Notes: generated by a model not told the origin, from the sequence alone. DNA of 64,000 bases from Gallionellaceae bacterium (GCA_028714735.1 JAQTLU010000013.1:1-64000), one strand, 5' to 3'; positions 18,711 to 28,834 are shown, counted from the first letter of the stretch. Program-made: numbers and translations.

Positions 18711-19625
18711 CTAGGGCACGGCGCAGGTCGAGAGCGAGCGATCCTGTTGCAGCAGGTAGTCGAGAAAGGTCCGGGACACCGAAGATAGCTGCCGGCCGGC
18801 CGGGTAGACCGCGTACCACTGCCGGCAGATGGGAAAGCCCTGGGCATCGAGGATGGCAAACTGGCCGGGCGGGTTGAGGACCAGGGCCTGGGTGGAGATG
18901 ACCGAGATGCCCAGGCCGGCCAGGATGGCCTGCTTGATCGCCTCGTTGCCGCCCAGGGCCATGCGCGGCCGCAGTTCCAGGCCGTTCTCGGCGAACAGGC
19001 GTTCCACCGCCATGCGGGTGCCGGAACCGGGCTCGCGCAACAGCCAGGGTTCCTGCGCCAGGCGTGCCAGCGGGATGTCCTTCTGCCCGGCCAGGGGGTG
19101 GTCGGGTGCGGCCAGCACCACCAGCGGGTTGCACATGAAGGCCTCGGCGACCACCTCGATCTCGTCCGGCGGCTGGCCGAGGATGTAGAGGTCGGCCAGG
19201 TTGTCGGCCAGGCTGGCCAGGACCTGTTCCCGGTTGGTGACCTTGAGCGAGACCTCGATGCCCGGATACAGGCGCGCGAACTCGCCCAGCAGGCGGGGCG
19301 CGAAATAGGCGGCGGTGGAGACCGCCACCAGCGCCAGGCGGCCTTTCTTCAGCCCCTGGCGCTCGGCCATGGACATGGTGAAGCGGTCCATGATGCCGAA
19401 CACGTCGCGGCAGGCCTGGGCCAGTTCCCGACCGGCGTCGGTGAGCTGGATCTTCTTGCCAACCTGCTCGACCAGCGGCACGCCGACGTAATCGGCCAGC
19501 TTCTTCATCTGCATGGAGACGGTCGGCTGGGTCAGGTAGAGCTCCTCGGCGGCGCGGGTGAAGCTGCCCAGGCGGGCGATGGCCTCGAAGATTTCCAACT
19601 GGCGGAAGGTGGAGTGGTGGCGCAT
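18711..19625 (-). CDS. cbbR: CbbR, LysR-type activator of the form I RuBisCO operon
   Basis: This 304-aa LysR regulator begins MRHHSTFRQLEIFEAIARLG with the HTH FTRAAEELYLTQPTVSMQMKKL. Its effector domain shows the CbbR landmarks LLREPGSGTR and FPICRQWYAVYPAGRQLSSV. CbbR senses metabolites such as PEP, RuBP or NADPH and activates cbb operons. It is divergent from cbbL across a 160-bp intergenic region. A start nine codons upstream is possible but has no better ribosome site. Confidence 0.93.
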   Translation of the reverse strand: MRHHSTFRQLEIFEAIARLGSFTRAAEELYLTQPTVSMQMKKLADYVGVPLVEQVGKKIQLTDAGRELAQACRDVFGIMDRFTMSMAERQGLKKGRLALVAVSTAAYFAPRLLGEFARLYPGIEVSLKVTNREQVLASLADNLADLYILGQPPDEIEVVAEAFMCNPLVVLAAPDHPLAGQKDIPLARLAQEPWLLREPGSGTRMAVERLFAENGLELRPRMALGGNEAIKQAILAGLGISVISTQALVLNPPGQFAILDAQGFPICRQWYAVYPAGRQLSSVSRTFLDYLLQQDRSLSTCAVP

Positions 19626-19643
19626 GGCGGTCTCGTTTAGAGG

Positions 19644-19674
19644 TCTTATCATAGATTAATAACTATGCATAAGA
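19644..19674. promoter_or_regulatory. Putative CbbR operator in the cbbR-cbbL intergenic region
   Basis: The arms TCTTATCATAG (19644-19654) and CTATGCATAAGA (19663-19674) form an inverted repeat interrupted by a single extra base, around an AT-rich centre. The AT-rich stretch stands out in GC-rich DNA. It sits about 110 bp upstream of cbbL and just ahead of divergent cbbR, as CbbR sites do. Confidence 0.6.
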
Positions 19675-19785
19675 TAGAAAAACGTGACTGTTATTTATGT
19701 GATTGTGGCGTCAAGATGGTTGCACCTCGGATCGGGACACCTGCCCGGCCGTCGGACCGACCACTATCCCTACAAGGAGCGAGCC

Positions 19786-21207
19786 ATGGCTGTAAAGACC
19801 TACAACGCTGGCGTGAAGGAATACCGCCAGACCTACTGGACCCCGGAATACACCCCCCAGGACACCGATATCCTGGCCTGTTTCAAGGTCACCCCCCAGC
19901 CGGGCGTGCCGCGCGAGGAAGTCGCCGCCGCGGTGGCTGCCGAATCGTCCACCGGCACCTGGACCACGGTGTGGACCGACCTCCTGACCGACCTGGATTA
20001 CTACAAGGGCCGCGCCTATCGCATCGAGGACGTGCCCGGCGACGACACCTGCTTCTACGCCTTCGTGGCCTACCCGATCGACCTGTTCGAAGAGGGCTCC
20101 ATGGTCAACGTGCTGACCTCGCTGGTCGGCAACGTGTTCGGCTTCAAGGCCCTGCGCGCCCTGCGCCTGGAGGATGTGCGTTTCCCTATCGCCTACGTGA
20201 AGACCTGCGGCGGCCCGCCCCTGGGCATCCAGGTCGAGCGCGACGTGATGAACAAGTACGGCCGGCCCCTGCTCGGCTGCACGATCAAGCCGAAGCTGGG
20301 CCTGTCGGCCAAGAACTACGGCCGCGCCGTGTATGAGTGCCTGCGCGGCGGCCTCGACTTCACCAAGGACGACGAGAACGTCAACAGCCAGCCTTTCATG
20401 CGTTGGCGCCAGCGCTTCGACTTCGTCCAGGAGGCCATCGACAAGGCCGAGCGCGAGACCGGCGAACGCAAGGGCCACTACCTGAACGTGACCGCGCCGA
20501 CCCCGGAAGAGATGTACAAGCGCGCCGAGTACGCCAAGGAAATCGGCTCGCCGATCATCATGCACGACTTCCTGACCGGCGGCCTGACCGCCAACACCGG
20601 CCTGGCCAACTGGTGCCGCGACAACGGCATGCTGCTGCACATCCACCGCGCCATGCACGCCGTGCTCGACCGCAACCCGCACCACGGCATCCACTTCCGC
20701 GTCCTGACCAAGGTCCTGCGCCTGTCCGGCGGCGACCACCTGCACTCCGGCACCGTGGTCGGCAAGCTGGAAGGCGACCGCGAAGCGACCCTGGGCTGGA
20801 TCGACCTGATGCGCGACGAGTTCATCAAGGAAGACCGCAGCCGCGGCATCATGTTCGACCAGGACTTCGGCTCCATGCCCGGCGTCATGCCGGTCGCCTC
20901 CGGCGGCATCCACGTCTGGCACATGCCCGCCCTGGTGACCATCTTCGGCGACGACTCGGTGCTGCAGTTCGGTGGCGGCACGCTCGGCCACCCCTGGGGC
21001 AACGCCGCCGGCGCCGCCGCCAACCGGGTCGCCCTGGAAGCCTGCGTGGAAGCGCGCAACCGCGGCGTCGCGGTCGAGCAGGAAGGCAAGACCATCCTGA
21101 CCGACGCCGCCAAGCATTCGCCCGAACTGAAGATCGCCATGGAGACCTGGAAAGAGATCAAGTTCGAGTTCGACACCGTCGACAAGCTGGACGTCGCCCA
21201 CAAGTGA
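19786..21207 (+). CDS. cbbL: RuBisCO form IA large subunit
   Basis: The 473-aa large subunit fixes CO2 onto ribulose 1,5-bisphosphate. The catalytic motif [16 protein letters not shown], the carbamylated lysine in [16 protein letters not shown], and loop 6 in [13 protein letters not shown] are intact. [13 protein letters not shown] is the form IA N-terminus, and AAGGAG precedes the ATG by six bases. Flanking cbbS, cbbQ and cbbO with no carboxysome genes indicates the cytosolic IAq type. A longer upstream frame is not used. Confidence 0.99.
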   Translation: MAVKTYNAGVKEYRQTYWTPEYTPQDTDILACFKVTPQPGVPREEVAAAVAAESSTGTWTTVWTDLLTDLDYYKGRAYRIEDVPGDDTCFYAFVAYPIDLFEEGSMVNVLTSLVGNVFGFKALRALRLEDVRFPIAYVKTCGGPPLGIQVERDVMNKYGRPLLGCTIKPKLGLSAKNYGRAVYECLRGGLDFTKDDENVNSQPFMRWRQRFDFVQEAIDKAERETGERKGHYLNVTAPTPEEMYKRAEYAKEIGSPIIMHDFLTGGLTANTGLANWCRDNGMLLHIHRAMHAVLDRNPHHGIHFRVLTKVLRLSGGDHLHSGTVVGKLEGDREATLGWIDLMRDEFIKEDRSRGIMFDQDFGSMPGVMPVASGGIHVWHMPALVTIFGDDSVLQFGGGTLGHPWGNAAGAAANRVALEACVEARNRGVAVEQEGKTILTDAAKHSPELKIAMETWKEIKFEFDTVDKLDVAHK

Positions 21208-21290
21208 TCCGGTGACCTAGTTGCATGACCATCCCGGAAGCGCCTGAGGGGGCGAACCGGGAGCCCGATACCGAATTGAAAGGAAATCAA

Positions 21291-21647
21291 ATGTCTGATG
21301 TGATGGATTACAACTCCCGCCTCTCCGACCCGGCCAGCCGCAAGTTCGAGACCTTCTCCTACCTGCCCGCCATGGACGCGGCCAACATCAAGAAGCAGGT
21401 CGAGTACCTGGTGAAGAAGGGCTGGAACCCGGCCATCGAGCATATCGAGCCGGAGTACCTGATGGACTCCTACTGGTACATGTGGAAGCTGCCGATGTTC
21501 GGCGAGACCGACGTCGATCTGGTGCTGGCCGAGGCCGAGGCCTGCCACAAGGCCAACCCGAACAACCATGTCCGTCTGGTCGGCTACGACAACTTCAAGC
21601 AGTCGCAGGGCGCCGCCATGGTGATCTTCCGCGGCAAGACGGTCTGA
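21291..21647 (+). CDS. cbbS: RuBisCO form IA small subunit
   Basis: The 118-aa protein completes the L8S8 enzyme. It contains the family signature region [20 protein letters not shown] and [10 protein letters not shown], with the end [22 protein letters not shown] lies six bases before the ATG. The 83-bp gap to cbbL contains no strong terminator, so both are read from the same promoter. Confidence 0.98.
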   Translation: MSDVMDYNSRLSDPASRKFETFSYLPAMDAANIKKQVEYLVKKGWNPAIEHIEPEYLMDSYWYMWKLPMFGETDVDLVLAEAEACHKANPNNHVRLVGYDNFKQSQGAAMVIFRGKTV

Positions 21648-21728
21648 CCATCGACAGAGAGTCGTGACCCGAGGGTCGGGCGTTCGTCTCCCGGCCTTCC
21701 ACTCGCCACTCTCGACCAGGAGCTCGAC

Positions 21729-22532
21729 ATGTCCAATATCATCGATCAATACCGCATCACCGAGGAACCCTACTACCGCCCCGTCGCCGACGAGGTGGAT
21801 CTGTACGAGGCCGCCTATTCGGTGCGCATGCCCATGATGCTCAAGGGTCCGACCGGCTGCGGCAAGACCCGCTTCGTCGAGTACATGGCACACAAGCTGG
21901 GCAAGCCGCTGATCACCGTCGCCTGCAACGAGGACATGACCGCCTCCGACCTGGTCGGCCGCTTCCTGCTCTCCGCCCAGGGCACCGAGTGGCAGGACGG
22001 CCCCCTGGCCATCGGCGCCCGCCATGGCGCCATCGTCTATCTCGACGAAGTGGTCGAGGCGCGCCAGGACACCACCGTGGTGATCCACCCGCTCACCGAC
22101 AACCGCCGCGTCCTGCCGCTGGAAAAGAAGGGCGAGCTGGTCCATGCCCACCCGGATTTCCAGATTGTCATTTCCTACAACCCCGGCTACCAGTCGCTGA
22201 TGAAGGACCTCAAGCAGTCGACCAAGCAGCGCTTCGGCGGCCTCGACTTCACCTATCCCGAGCACGACATCGAAACCGAGATCGTCATGCACGAATCCGG
22301 CGCGCCGGCCGACATCGCCGGCAAGCTGGTGTCGATCGCCGAGCGTTCGCGCAACCTCAAGGGCCACGGCCTCGACGAGGGCCTGTCCACCCGCATGCTG
22401 ATCTACGCCGGCAGCCTGATTAGAAAGGGCGTCGCACCGGAGGCCGCCTGTCGCGTCGCCCTGGTGCGCCCGATCACCGACGATCCCGACATGCGCGATG
22501 CGCTGGACGCCGCGGTGACCACCTTCTTTTGA
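21729..22532 (+). CDS. cbbQ: CbbQ, MoxR-type AAA+ RuBisCO activase motor
   Basis: This 267-aa AAA+ ATPase has Walker [10 protein letters not shown], Walker B AIVYLDEV, sensor-like [10 protein letters not shown] and arginine-finger region KQSTKQRF. CbbQ forms a hexamer that works with CbbO to remove inhibitory sugar phosphates from RuBisCO. An AGGAGC site precedes the ATG. It is about three-quarters identical by eye to the second copy at 32305. It is separated from cbbO by a palindromic repeat. Confidence 0.96.
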   Translation: MSNIIDQYRITEEPYYRPVADEVDLYEAAYSVRMPMMLKGPTGCGKTRFVEYMAHKLGKPLITVACNEDMTASDLVGRFLLSAQGTEWQDGPLAIGARHGAIVYLDEVVEARQDTTVVIHPLTDNRRVLPLEKKGELVHAHPDFQIVISYNPGYQSLMKDLKQSTKQRFGGLDFTYPEHDIETEIVMHESGAPADIAGKLVSIAERSRNLKGHGLDEGLSTRMLIYAGSLIRKGVAPEAACRVALVRPITDDPDMRDALDAAVTTFF

Positions 22533-22536
22533 AGAT

Positions 22537-22619
22537 CGTAGGGTGGGTCAGCCGCTTGCCGGCGTAACCCACCAATATCGAGCGGCGGGTTACGGCCTGC
22601 CGGCCTGACCCGCCCTACG
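22537..22619. repeat. Palindromic intergenic repeat between cbbQ and cbbO
   Basis: Outer arms CGTAGGGTGGGTCAG (22537-22551) and CTGACCCGCCCTACG (22605-22619) pair with one mismatch. An inner pair around GGCGTAACCC and GGGTTACGGCC is nested inside. It resembles the dispersed GTAGGGTGGGT-type intergenic repeats common in proteobacteria. As RNA it would form a large hairpin after the cbbQ stop. Confidence 0.75.
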
Positions 22620-22634
22620 CAGAGGATACGAACC

Positions 22635-24977
22635 ATGTCGACCAATCTCGCTGACTACGCCGAACTGCTGGAAGACCTGTCGCCGCATAGCCAGGCGGCC
22701 ATGCAGGCCCACTGGCACGAGGCCACCAAGGTGTTCTCGCCGCGCGGGCTGGACAACTACCTGAAGGGGGCGTCGGCGATCCGCGGCCTCGGCAAGGGTG
22801 ATTCGCTGGTCGAAGCCTGGATCGTGGAGACGCCGCAGGTGGCCAAGGAGGTCGGCGAGGACGTCGTCGGCGACCTCGCCGCCGCCTCCCTGGCGCTGGC
22901 CTCGCGGACCTCGGGCGCGGTGATCGAACTGCTGCTGAACACCGCGCCCACCGCCGCCAACCGGCTCGGCGACGCCCAGTTGTTCCTCAACTACCTGCAG
23001 TTCATCAACACCCTGATCGCGCAGGCGCCGCGCGGCGTGCGGCCGATGCTGAACAAGCTGGAGGTGCTGTTCCAGCAACTGACCCTGGGCGGCCTGCGGC
23101 GTTGGGCGCTGTGGGGCGCGCACGCCCACCGCACCAACTACGAGGAACAGATCAAGTATTTCAGCCTCGACTCCAAGGAGTCGCTGGCGATGCTGCAGAA
23201 GGAGCGCAAGGGCACCCTGCTGGTCGACGTGCAGCGACGCATCAACATGTACCTGCGGGCGCTGTGGGGGCGCGACTTCTTCATGCGTCCGACCGCCGGC
23301 GACTTCGAGACCCGCGAGGGCTACCGGCCCTACATCGAGGACTACCTGCTGCACCTGCCGGACGCCTTCGACGATTTTGCCCCGGCGGGCCGTGAGCCGG
23401 TCTCCGGCCTGGAACTCTACCGCGCCACCGCCGCGCACTGCGCCGCGCATGTGGTTGAGACCCGGCGGCCGATCTCGGCCGAGGCCCTCAACCCGATGCA
23501 GATGGCGGTGATCGGGGTGATCGAGGACGCCCGGGTCGAGGCCCTGTCGATCCGTCGCTTCCCCGGCCTGAAGCCGCTCTGGGGCAAGCTGCACACGGCC
23601 AGCCCGGAACAGGACAAGAGCGTCGGCGACTACCTCAACCGCCTGGCGCGCGCCCTGCTCGACGACGGCTACCAGGATGCCGACCCGTGGATCGCCGAGG
23701 CGCGCGCCCTGTTCGCGCTGGCGCAGGACCGCCTGGACGACAACCATATCGCCTGGGAGATCGGCGTCGCGCTGGCGCACAGCCTGGTCCAGAAGCGGAT
23801 CGCCTTCAATCCGCGCACCGATCTGCTCACCGCCCCGTACCGAGACGACAACCGCTACTTCTGGGAATTCGAGGAATTCGATTTCGACAAGGCCGCCAAC
23901 GCCGGCTACGAATCGATCAAGCAGGTGCGCAAGTACGTCAGCGCGATCGAGATGGCCAACGAGGTCGATGTCGAGAATGCCGGCGACGACGCCGAGGAGA
24001 TCTGGGTCCTGGATACCGAGCTGTTTCCCTACGAGGACATGGGCAAGAGCTACAACGAGCTGGAGGGCAAGGAGCCGCTGTCCGACCCGTTCCACTATTC
24101 CGAGTGGGACTACCAGATCCAGCTTGAGCGGCCGGCCTGGGCCACGGTGCAGGAGAAGCGCGCCAAGTCCGGCGACCTGGCGGTCATCGACGCCATCACC
24201 GCCCGGTACAAGCGCGAGATCCACCGCATGAAGTTCCTGCTCGACGCCATGCAGCCGCAGGGCGTGCAGCGCATCCGCAGGCTGGAGGACGGCGACGAGA
24301 TCGACATCAACGCGGCCATTGCCAGCCTCACCGACATCCGTCTCGGCAACCAGCCCGATCCGCGCATCATGATGCGTTCGGTCAGGAAGACGCGCGACTT
24401 CTCCATCCTGGTCCTGCTCGACCTGTCCGAATCGACCAACGACAAGGTCCAGGACCAGGACTACACGGTGCGCGAGCTGACCCAGCAGGCCTGCGTGCTG
24501 CTGGCCGACGCCATCAACAAGGTCGGCGACCCGTTCGCCATCCACGGCTTCTGCTCGGATGGCCGCCACGATGTCGAGTACTACCGCTACAAGGACTTCG
24601 ACCAGCACTGGGACGAGACGCCCAAGGCCAAGCTCGCCGGCATGACCGGCCAGCTCTCCACCCGCATGGGGGCGGCCATCCGCCACGCCGGCCACCACCT
24701 GCAACTGCAGCGCTCGGCCAAGAAGCTGCTCATCGTCATCACCGACGGCGAGCCGGCCGACGTCGACGTGCGCGACCCGCAGTACCTGCGCTACGACACC
24801 AAGAAGGCGGTGGAAGAAGTGGGCCGGCTCGGCGTCACCACCTATTGCATGAGCCTGGACCCGCGCGCCGACAATTACGTCTCGCGCATCTTCGGCCAGA
24901 AGAACTACATGGTCGTCGACCATGTCCAGCGCCTGCCGGAGAAGCTTCCGTTACTCTATGCCGGCCTCACCCGATAG
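22635..24977 (+). CDS. cbbO: CbbO, VWA-domain RuBisCO activase adaptor
   Basis: The 780-aa protein has a large helical N-terminal region (about 1-570) and a C-terminal von Willebrand A domain. The MIDAS site is DLSESTND with later TRMGAAIRH and ITDGEP. CbbO binds the CbbQ hexamer and contacts RuBisCO through the MIDAS metal. Between the two lies a strongly acidic stretch (NAGDDAEEIWVLDTELFPYED). AGAGGA precedes the ATG. It pairs with the preceding cbbQ and serves the form I enzyme. Confidence 0.95.
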   Translation: MSTNLADYAELLEDLSPHSQAAMQAHWHEATKVFSPRGLDNYLKGASAIRGLGKGDSLVEAWIVETPQVAKEVGEDVVGDLAAASLALASRTSGAVIELLLNTAPTAANRLGDAQLFLNYLQFINTLIAQAPRGVRPMLNKLEVLFQQLTLGGLRRWALWGAHAHRTNYEEQIKYFSLDSKESLAMLQKERKGTLLVDVQRRINMYLRALWGRDFFMRPTAGDFETREGYRPYIEDYLLHLPDAFDDFAPAGREPVSGLELYRATAAHCAAHVVETRRPISAEALNPMQMAVIGVIEDARVEALSIRRFPGLKPLWGKLHTASPEQDKSVGDYLNRLARALLDDGYQDADPWIAEARALFALAQDRLDDNHIAWEIGVALAHSLVQKRIAFNPRTDLLTAPYRDDNRYFWEFEEFDFDKAANAGYESIKQVRKYVSAIEMANEVDVENAGDDAEEIWVLDTELFPYEDMGKSYNELEGKEPLSDPFHYSEWDYQIQLERPAWATVQEKRAKSGDLAVIDAITARYKREIHRMKFLLDAMQPQGVQRIRRLEDGDEIDINAAIASLTDIRLGNQPDPRIMMRSVRKTRDFSILVLLDLSESTNDKVQDQDYTVRELTQQACVLLADAINKVGDPFAIHGFCSDGRHDVEYYRYKDFDQHWDETPKAKLAGMTGQLSTRMGAAIRHAGHHLQLQRSAKKLLIVITDGEPADVDVRDPQYLRYDTKKAVEEVGRLGVTTYCMSLDPRADNYVSRIFGQKNYMVVDHVQRLPEKLPLLYAGLTR

Positions 24978-24986
24978 GAACGCACC

Positions 24987-25283
24987 ATGGAAAACCTTTA
25001 CCCAGGCTTCAACAACGACAAGCACGGCATCACCCAACTGGGCCGCATCGTGCTGGACGGCTGGCTGTTCGGCTTCATCCCGGAAACGGAGGACTGCACC
25101 GGCTGGGATATCGGCCGCATGCAGGGACTGATGGAGCGGGTGCAGGCCGAATGGGACAAGTACAGCAACCTGCCCAGCCGCCTGCCGCCGGACCTGCGCC
25201 AGCGCCACGGCGAACTCTACGAGCGCGCCATCACGGCCGCCCGCAGCAAGGGCTGGGACCCGGAACTGGGCGAGGACGAGTGA
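24987..25283 (+). CDS. Small conserved-looking protein at the end of the cbbLSQO operon, function unknown
   Basis: A 98-aa acidic soluble protein starts nine bases after cbbO, beginning MENLYPGFNNDKHGITQLGR. It has WLFGFIPETEDCTGWD, then a helical charged region and the end GWDPELGEDE. There is no signal peptide or membrane segment. Codon use matches its neighbours and the tight spacing makes it the fifth gene of the RuBisCO operon. I do not recognise a named family; a RuBisCO or activase accessory role is inference from position. Confidence 0.8.
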   Translation: MENLYPGFNNDKHGITQLGRIVLDGWLFGFIPETEDCTGWDIGRMQGLMERVQAEWDKYSNLPSRLPPDLRQRHGELYERAITAARSKGWDPELGEDE

Positions 25284-25309
25284 GTCGACGGATTCAGGCT
25301 GCCGAACTA

Positions 25310-25345
25310 GGCGCCGGCGCGGTCATCGTCTGACGCGCCGGCGCC
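25310..25345. terminator. Hairpin between convergent cbb operon and DUF2062 gene
   Basis: A perfect 11-bp inverted repeat (GGCGCCGGCGC / GCGCCGGCGCC) with a 14-base loop covers the convergent gene ends. The right side is followed by only a short T run, so it may be a weak terminator or an RNA-stabilising stem. It overlaps the last codons of the minus-strand gene. Confidence 0.55.
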
Positions 25346-25844
25346 GTTTGGCCAGGATCTGCCAGCGCCAGACCAGGGTGATCACGGCATAGGTCAGCAG
25401 GCCGGTCACGCTGGCCAGTATCGATAATCCAAGCAGCAAGGGCTTGCCCAGCCGGGTCAGGCGCGACCAGATGCCCGTTGCCGTTCCCGGGCTGGCCGGC
25501 TTGGCGATGCCCGGGCCGGGCGGCGCCGCTTCTCCGGTGAGCCAGAGGCCGAGCCGGTAGGCGCCGTAGTAGACCGGCCCGAAGGTCACCGGGTTGGTGA
25601 CCAGGGTGCTGGCCACGGCGGCAGGCACGTTGGCGCGCAACAGGATGGCGGCGGCGGCTGACAGGGGGATCTGGGCGATCGGCACCAGCAGGCCGAAGAA
25701 CACCCCCAACGCCACGCCCATGGCAACGCCGCGCCGGGACCAGTGCCAGAGCCGGGGATGGCCCAGGAACGGCAGCAGCCAGCGCAGCCGGCGATTTTTC
25801 TCCAGGGTTTCCCGGGTCGGCAGCCAGGGGTGGGGTGTCTTCAT
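25323..25844 (-). CDS. DUF2062 membrane protein
   Basis: The 173-aa protein has three to four hydrophobic segments and the DUF2062 core: ARRGVAMGVALGVFFGLLVP-like sequence with IPLSAAAAILLRANVPAAV and NPVTFGPVYYGAYRLG. The C-terminus is basic (KRRRRVRR). The family's function is unknown. I chose the ATG at 25844; an in-frame TTG at 25850 is an alternative. It follows the 134-aa gene by a few bases. Confidence 0.85.
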   Translation of the reverse strand: MKTPHPWLPTRETLEKNRRLRWLLPFLGHPRLWHWSRRGVAMGVALGVFFGLLVPIAQIPLSAAAAILLRANVPAAVASTLVTNPVTFGPVYYGAYRLGLWLTGEAAPPGPGIAKPASPGTATGIWSRLTRLGKPLLLGLSILASVTGLLTYAVITLVWRWQILAKRRRRVRR

Positions 25845-25851
25845 CCGCAAC

Positions 25852-26256
25852 TTACCGGGCGGGGCGCTCGAACTTCAGCACCCGGGCCGGCCCGTCGAGG
25901 TGTTCCTTGGCCGCCAGCGCGGTCAGCGCGGGGAGGAATTCCGTCTGCAGGCGGCGCATGATCCCGGCGCTGTCGCCACCGTAATACACCGCATCGTAGG
26001 GCACCGGTTCATCGAGCGCGTCGCGCGCCTGGGGCCGGAACGCCTGCCAGGCAATCTCGACCCGGCTCTTGTTCAGGTAGTCGACGAAGACGATTTCCTC
26101 CGCATCCACGATGGCCAGGTACTGCATGGCCCGGATCGGCACGAACAGGGTACCCGGGCTGCGTGCCAGCAGGACGTGGACGAGGTTGTAGGTCGCGGCC
26201 GGCAGTTGCCGGGCCTCCCGTGCCAGCGGTTGTTCGCGATAGACGGTGATCTCCAT
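25852..26256 (-). CDS. Hypothetical 134-aa protein
   Basis: A soluble protein starting MEITVYREQPLAREARQLPA, with LLARSPGTLFVPIRAMQYLA and IVDAEEIVFVDYLN. The even hydrophobic pattern suggests an alpha/beta fold without membrane segments. I do not recognise a family. It sits between cbbR2 and the DUF2062 gene, in the same orientation as both. GGAGAT overlapping the ATG region and AGAGAAAG just upstream could serve as the ribosome site. Confidence 0.7.
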   Translation of the reverse strand: MEITVYREQPLAREARQLPAATYNLVHVLLARSPGTLFVPIRAMQYLAIVDAEEIVFVDYLNKSRVEIAWQAFRPQARDALDEPVPYDAVYYGGDSAGIMRRLQTEFLPALTALAAKEHLDGPARVLKFERPAR

Positions 26257-26308
26257 GACTTTCTCTCCAGACCAGGCACCGCTTCGATTATGAGCGATTT
26301 TCCGGTGC

Positions 26309-27217
26309 TCAGACGAATCCGGCGGTTCTCACCGCCTGGGTCAGGACAAAGCGTGCGAAGGCGCTGGCAGCCAGGGAAAAGTGTTTGTTGCGGCGGTGCA
26401 CCAGATGCCACTGGCGGCGGATCGGGAACCCTTCGACATCGAGGGCGACGAGTCTGAGTGCAGCCAGTTCCAGGGTCACCGTGTGGCGCGACACCACGCC
26501 CAGGCCGAGGCCGGACTCGACCGCCTGCTTGATGGCCTCGTTCTTGTTCATCTCCATGGCCGCGCGCAGGGCCAGCCCGTGCGACTGGAAGAAGGCCTCG
26601 GTGGCGCTGCGGGTGCCCGAACCCGGTTCCCGGGCGACGAAGTCCTCCTCGGCGATGCGGGTGAGCGGGATGTTCTTCTGCTTGGCCAGGGGATGGCTGA
26701 GCGGCGCGATCACCAACAGCGGGTTCTCCATGAATGGCGTCGACTCCAGGTCGTGCCCGGCCGGCGGCTGGCCCATCAGGGCGAGGTCGACCTCGTTGTT
26801 GGCCAGTTGTTCGAGCAGGGTTTCCCGGTTGACCACGTTGAGGGTGATGCGCACCTCGGGGTGCTCCTGGCGGAACTGGCTGATCAGGCGGATGGCGAAG
26901 TTGCTGACCGTGCTGACCACGCCCACCGTTAGGGCGCCCTGCTTGAGCCCGCGCAGGTCATCGAGGGTATCCGCCAGGTCGACCAGTTGCTGGGCGATGG
27001 CCTGGCTGGCCCGCTGCACCTCGCGGCCGACCTCGGTGAGAAACAGCTTCTTGCCCAATTGTTCGAACAGCGGCCGGCCGATGGCTTCCTCAAGCTGCTT
27101 GATCTGCATCGAAACCCCGGGCTGAGACAGATGCAATTCCTTGGCCGCGCGCGAAAACGAGAGGTGGCGGGCGGCGGCTTCGAATACCTGTAGTTGGCGC
27201 AGGGTGAGGTGTAGCAT
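26309..27217 (-). CDS. cbbR: CbbR-type LysR regulator of the form II RuBisCO gene
   Basis: This 302-aa LysR protein begins MLHLTLRQLQVFEAAARHLS with HTH FSRAAKELHLSQPGVSMQIK. It shares the CbbR features AREPGSGTR and FPIRRQWHLVHRRNKHFS with the copy at 18711. It is divergent from cbbM over 176 bp, so it should control cbbM and itself. The ATG at 27217 matches the family; a TTG six codons upstream is possible. Confidence 0.93.
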   Translation of the reverse strand: MLHLTLRQLQVFEAAARHLSFSRAAKELHLSQPGVSMQIKQLEEAIGRPLFEQLGKKLFLTEVGREVQRASQAIAQQLVDLADTLDDLRGLKQGALTVGVVSTVSNFAIRLISQFRQEHPEVRITLNVVNRETLLEQLANNEVDLALMGQPPAGHDLESTPFMENPLLVIAPLSHPLAKQKNIPLTRIAEEDFVAREPGSGTRSATEAFFQSHGLALRAAMEMNKNEAIKQAVESGLGLGVVSRHTVTLELAALRLVALDVEGFPIRRQWHLVHRRNKHFSLAASAFARFVLTQAVRTAGFV

Positions 27218-27247
27218 GGTCGGCTGGGAAACCAATGGATCACGAAT

Positions 27248-27265
27248 GATAAGCTAATGCTTATC
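27248..27265. promoter_or_regulatory. Putative CbbR operator upstream of cbbM
   Basis: GATAAGC-TAAT-GCTTATC is a perfect 7-bp inverted repeat, 30 bp from the cbbR2 start and 129 bp upstream of cbbM. The same arm sequence recurs in front of cbbQ2 at 32201. It is AT-rich and palindromic as LysR sites are. Confidence 0.65.
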
Positions 27266-27393
27266 TACAGTATAAAAAATCGTGAATATTGCTTATGCAC
27301 TTGCGCGTCTATAGTGCAGCCCTGTTTCGAGCAAGGGTAATCAGACAGTTGCGGTTCCCCGGCATTTCATACCCGTCCAACAAGGAGCAAAGC

Positions 27394-28773
27394 ATGGATC
27401 AATCAGCACGTTACGCCGACCTGTCCCTCAAGGAAGAGGACCTGATCAAGGGCGACAAGCACATCCTCGTCGCCTACCACATGCAGCCGGCCACCGGCTA
27501 TGGCTACCTGGAAGTGGCCGCGCACATCGCCGCCGAGTCCTCCACCGGCACCAACGTCGAAGTCTCCACCACCGACGACTTCACCAAGGGCGTCGACGCG
27601 CTGGTCTACTTCATCGACGAGTCCAAGGGCGTGATGAAGGTCGCCTACCCGAACGACCTGTTCGACCGCAACGTGACCGACGGCCGCGCCATGCTGGTCT
27701 CCTTCCTGACCCTGGCCATCGGCAACAACCAGGGCATGGGCGACGTCAAGCAGCTGCAGATGCAGGATTTCTATGTGCCCTGGTCCATGCTGCGCCAGTT
27801 CGACGGCCCGGCCAAGGACATCACCGACCTGTGGGACATCCTGGGCCGCTCCCGCGTCAACGGCGGCTACATCGCCGGCACCATCATCAAGCCGAAGCTG
27901 GGCCTGCGCCCCGAGCCGTTCGCCAAGGCCGCCTACCAGTTCTGGCTCGGCGGCGACTTCATCAAGAACGACGAGCCCCAGGGCAACCAGGTGTTCTGCC
28001 CGGTCAAGAAGGTGATCCCGCTGGTCTATGACGCCATGAAGCGCGCCATGGACGAAACCGGCCAGGCCAAGCTGTTCTCCATGAACATCACCGCCGACGA
28101 CCATTATGAAATGCTTGCCCGCGCCGATTTCGCCCTGGAAACCTTCGGTCCCGATGCCAACAAGGTGGCCTTCCTGGTCGACGGCTACGTCGGCGGCCCC
28201 GGCATGATCACCACCGCCCGTCGTCAGTACCCCGGCCAGTACCTGCACTACCACCGTGCCGGCCACGGCGCCATCACCTCCCCTTCCGCCGTGCGTGGCT
28301 ATACCGCCTTCGTGCTGGCCAAGATGTCCCGTCTGCAAGGCGCTTCCGGCATCCACGTCGGCACCATGGGCTACGGCAAGATGGAAGGCGGCAAGGATGA
28401 CCGCAACATCGCCTACATGATCGAGCGCGATTCCGCCGACGGCCCGTACTACCACCAGGAATGGCACGGCATGAAGCCGACCACCCCGATCATCTCCGGC
28501 GGCATGAACGCACTGCGCCTGCCCGGCTTCTTCGAGAACCTCGGTCACGGCAACGTCATCAACACTTCCGGCGGCGGCTCCTACGGCCACATCGACAGCC
28601 CGGCGGCCGGCGCGATCTCCCTGCGTCAGTCCTACGAGTGCTGGAAGGCCAAGGCCGACCCGATCGAGTTCGCCAAGGAGCACAAGGAATTCGCCCGTGC
28701 CTTCGAGTCCTTCCCGGGCGATGCCGACAAGCTGTTCCCCGGCTGGCGCGACAAGCTGGGCGTGCACAAGTAA
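27394..28773 (+). CDS. cbbM: RuBisCO form II
   Basis: This 459-aa form II enzyme starts [18 protein letters not shown]. It has the catalytic [20 protein letters not shown], the carbamate lysine in [14 protein letters not shown] and loop 6 in [14 protein letters not shown]. Form II enzymes work without small subunits and favour high CO2 and low O2. CAAGGAG lies seven bases before the ATG. It is followed by a strong terminator, so its activase genes (32.3-35.5 kb) are a separate transcript. Confidence 0.99.
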   Translation: MDQSARYADLSLKEEDLIKGDKHILVAYHMQPATGYGYLEVAAHIAAESSTGTNVEVSTTDDFTKGVDALVYFIDESKGVMKVAYPNDLFDRNVTDGRAMLVSFLTLAIGNNQGMGDVKQLQMQDFYVPWSMLRQFDGPAKDITDLWDILGRSRVNGGYIAGTIIKPKLGLRPEPFAKAAYQFWLGGDFIKNDEPQGNQVFCPVKKVIPLVYDAMKRAMDETGQAKLFSMNITADDHYEMLARADFALETFGPDANKVAFLVDGYVGGPGMITTARRQYPGQYLHYHRAGHGAITSPSAVRGYTAFVLAKMSRLQGASGIHVGTMGYGKMEGGKDDRNIAYMIERDSADGPYYHQEWHGMKPTTPIISGGMNALRLPGFFENLGHGNVINTSGGGSYGHIDSPAAGAISLRQSYECWKAKADPIEFAKEHKEFARAFESFPGDADKLFPGWRDKLGVHK

Positions 28774-28796
28774 GACGCAAGCCACACCGCTTCATG

Positions 28797-28823
28797 AAAA
28801 GCCCCGCCTCGGCGGGGCTTTTT
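28797..28823. terminator. Bidirectional terminator after cbbM
   Basis: An 8-bp GC stem (GCCCCGCC / GGCGGGGC) with a two-base loop is preceded by AAAA and followed by TTTTT. It ends cbbM and can also end the minus-strand HD-GYP gene. Confidence 0.92.
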
Positions 28824-28834
28824 CTTTGGCGCGG

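Noticed and set aside
19684-19785. N-terminal extension of cbbL to an upstream ATG
   Set aside because: The added residues do not match form I RuBisCO, and AAGGAG precedes MAVKTYNAG at the right distance.
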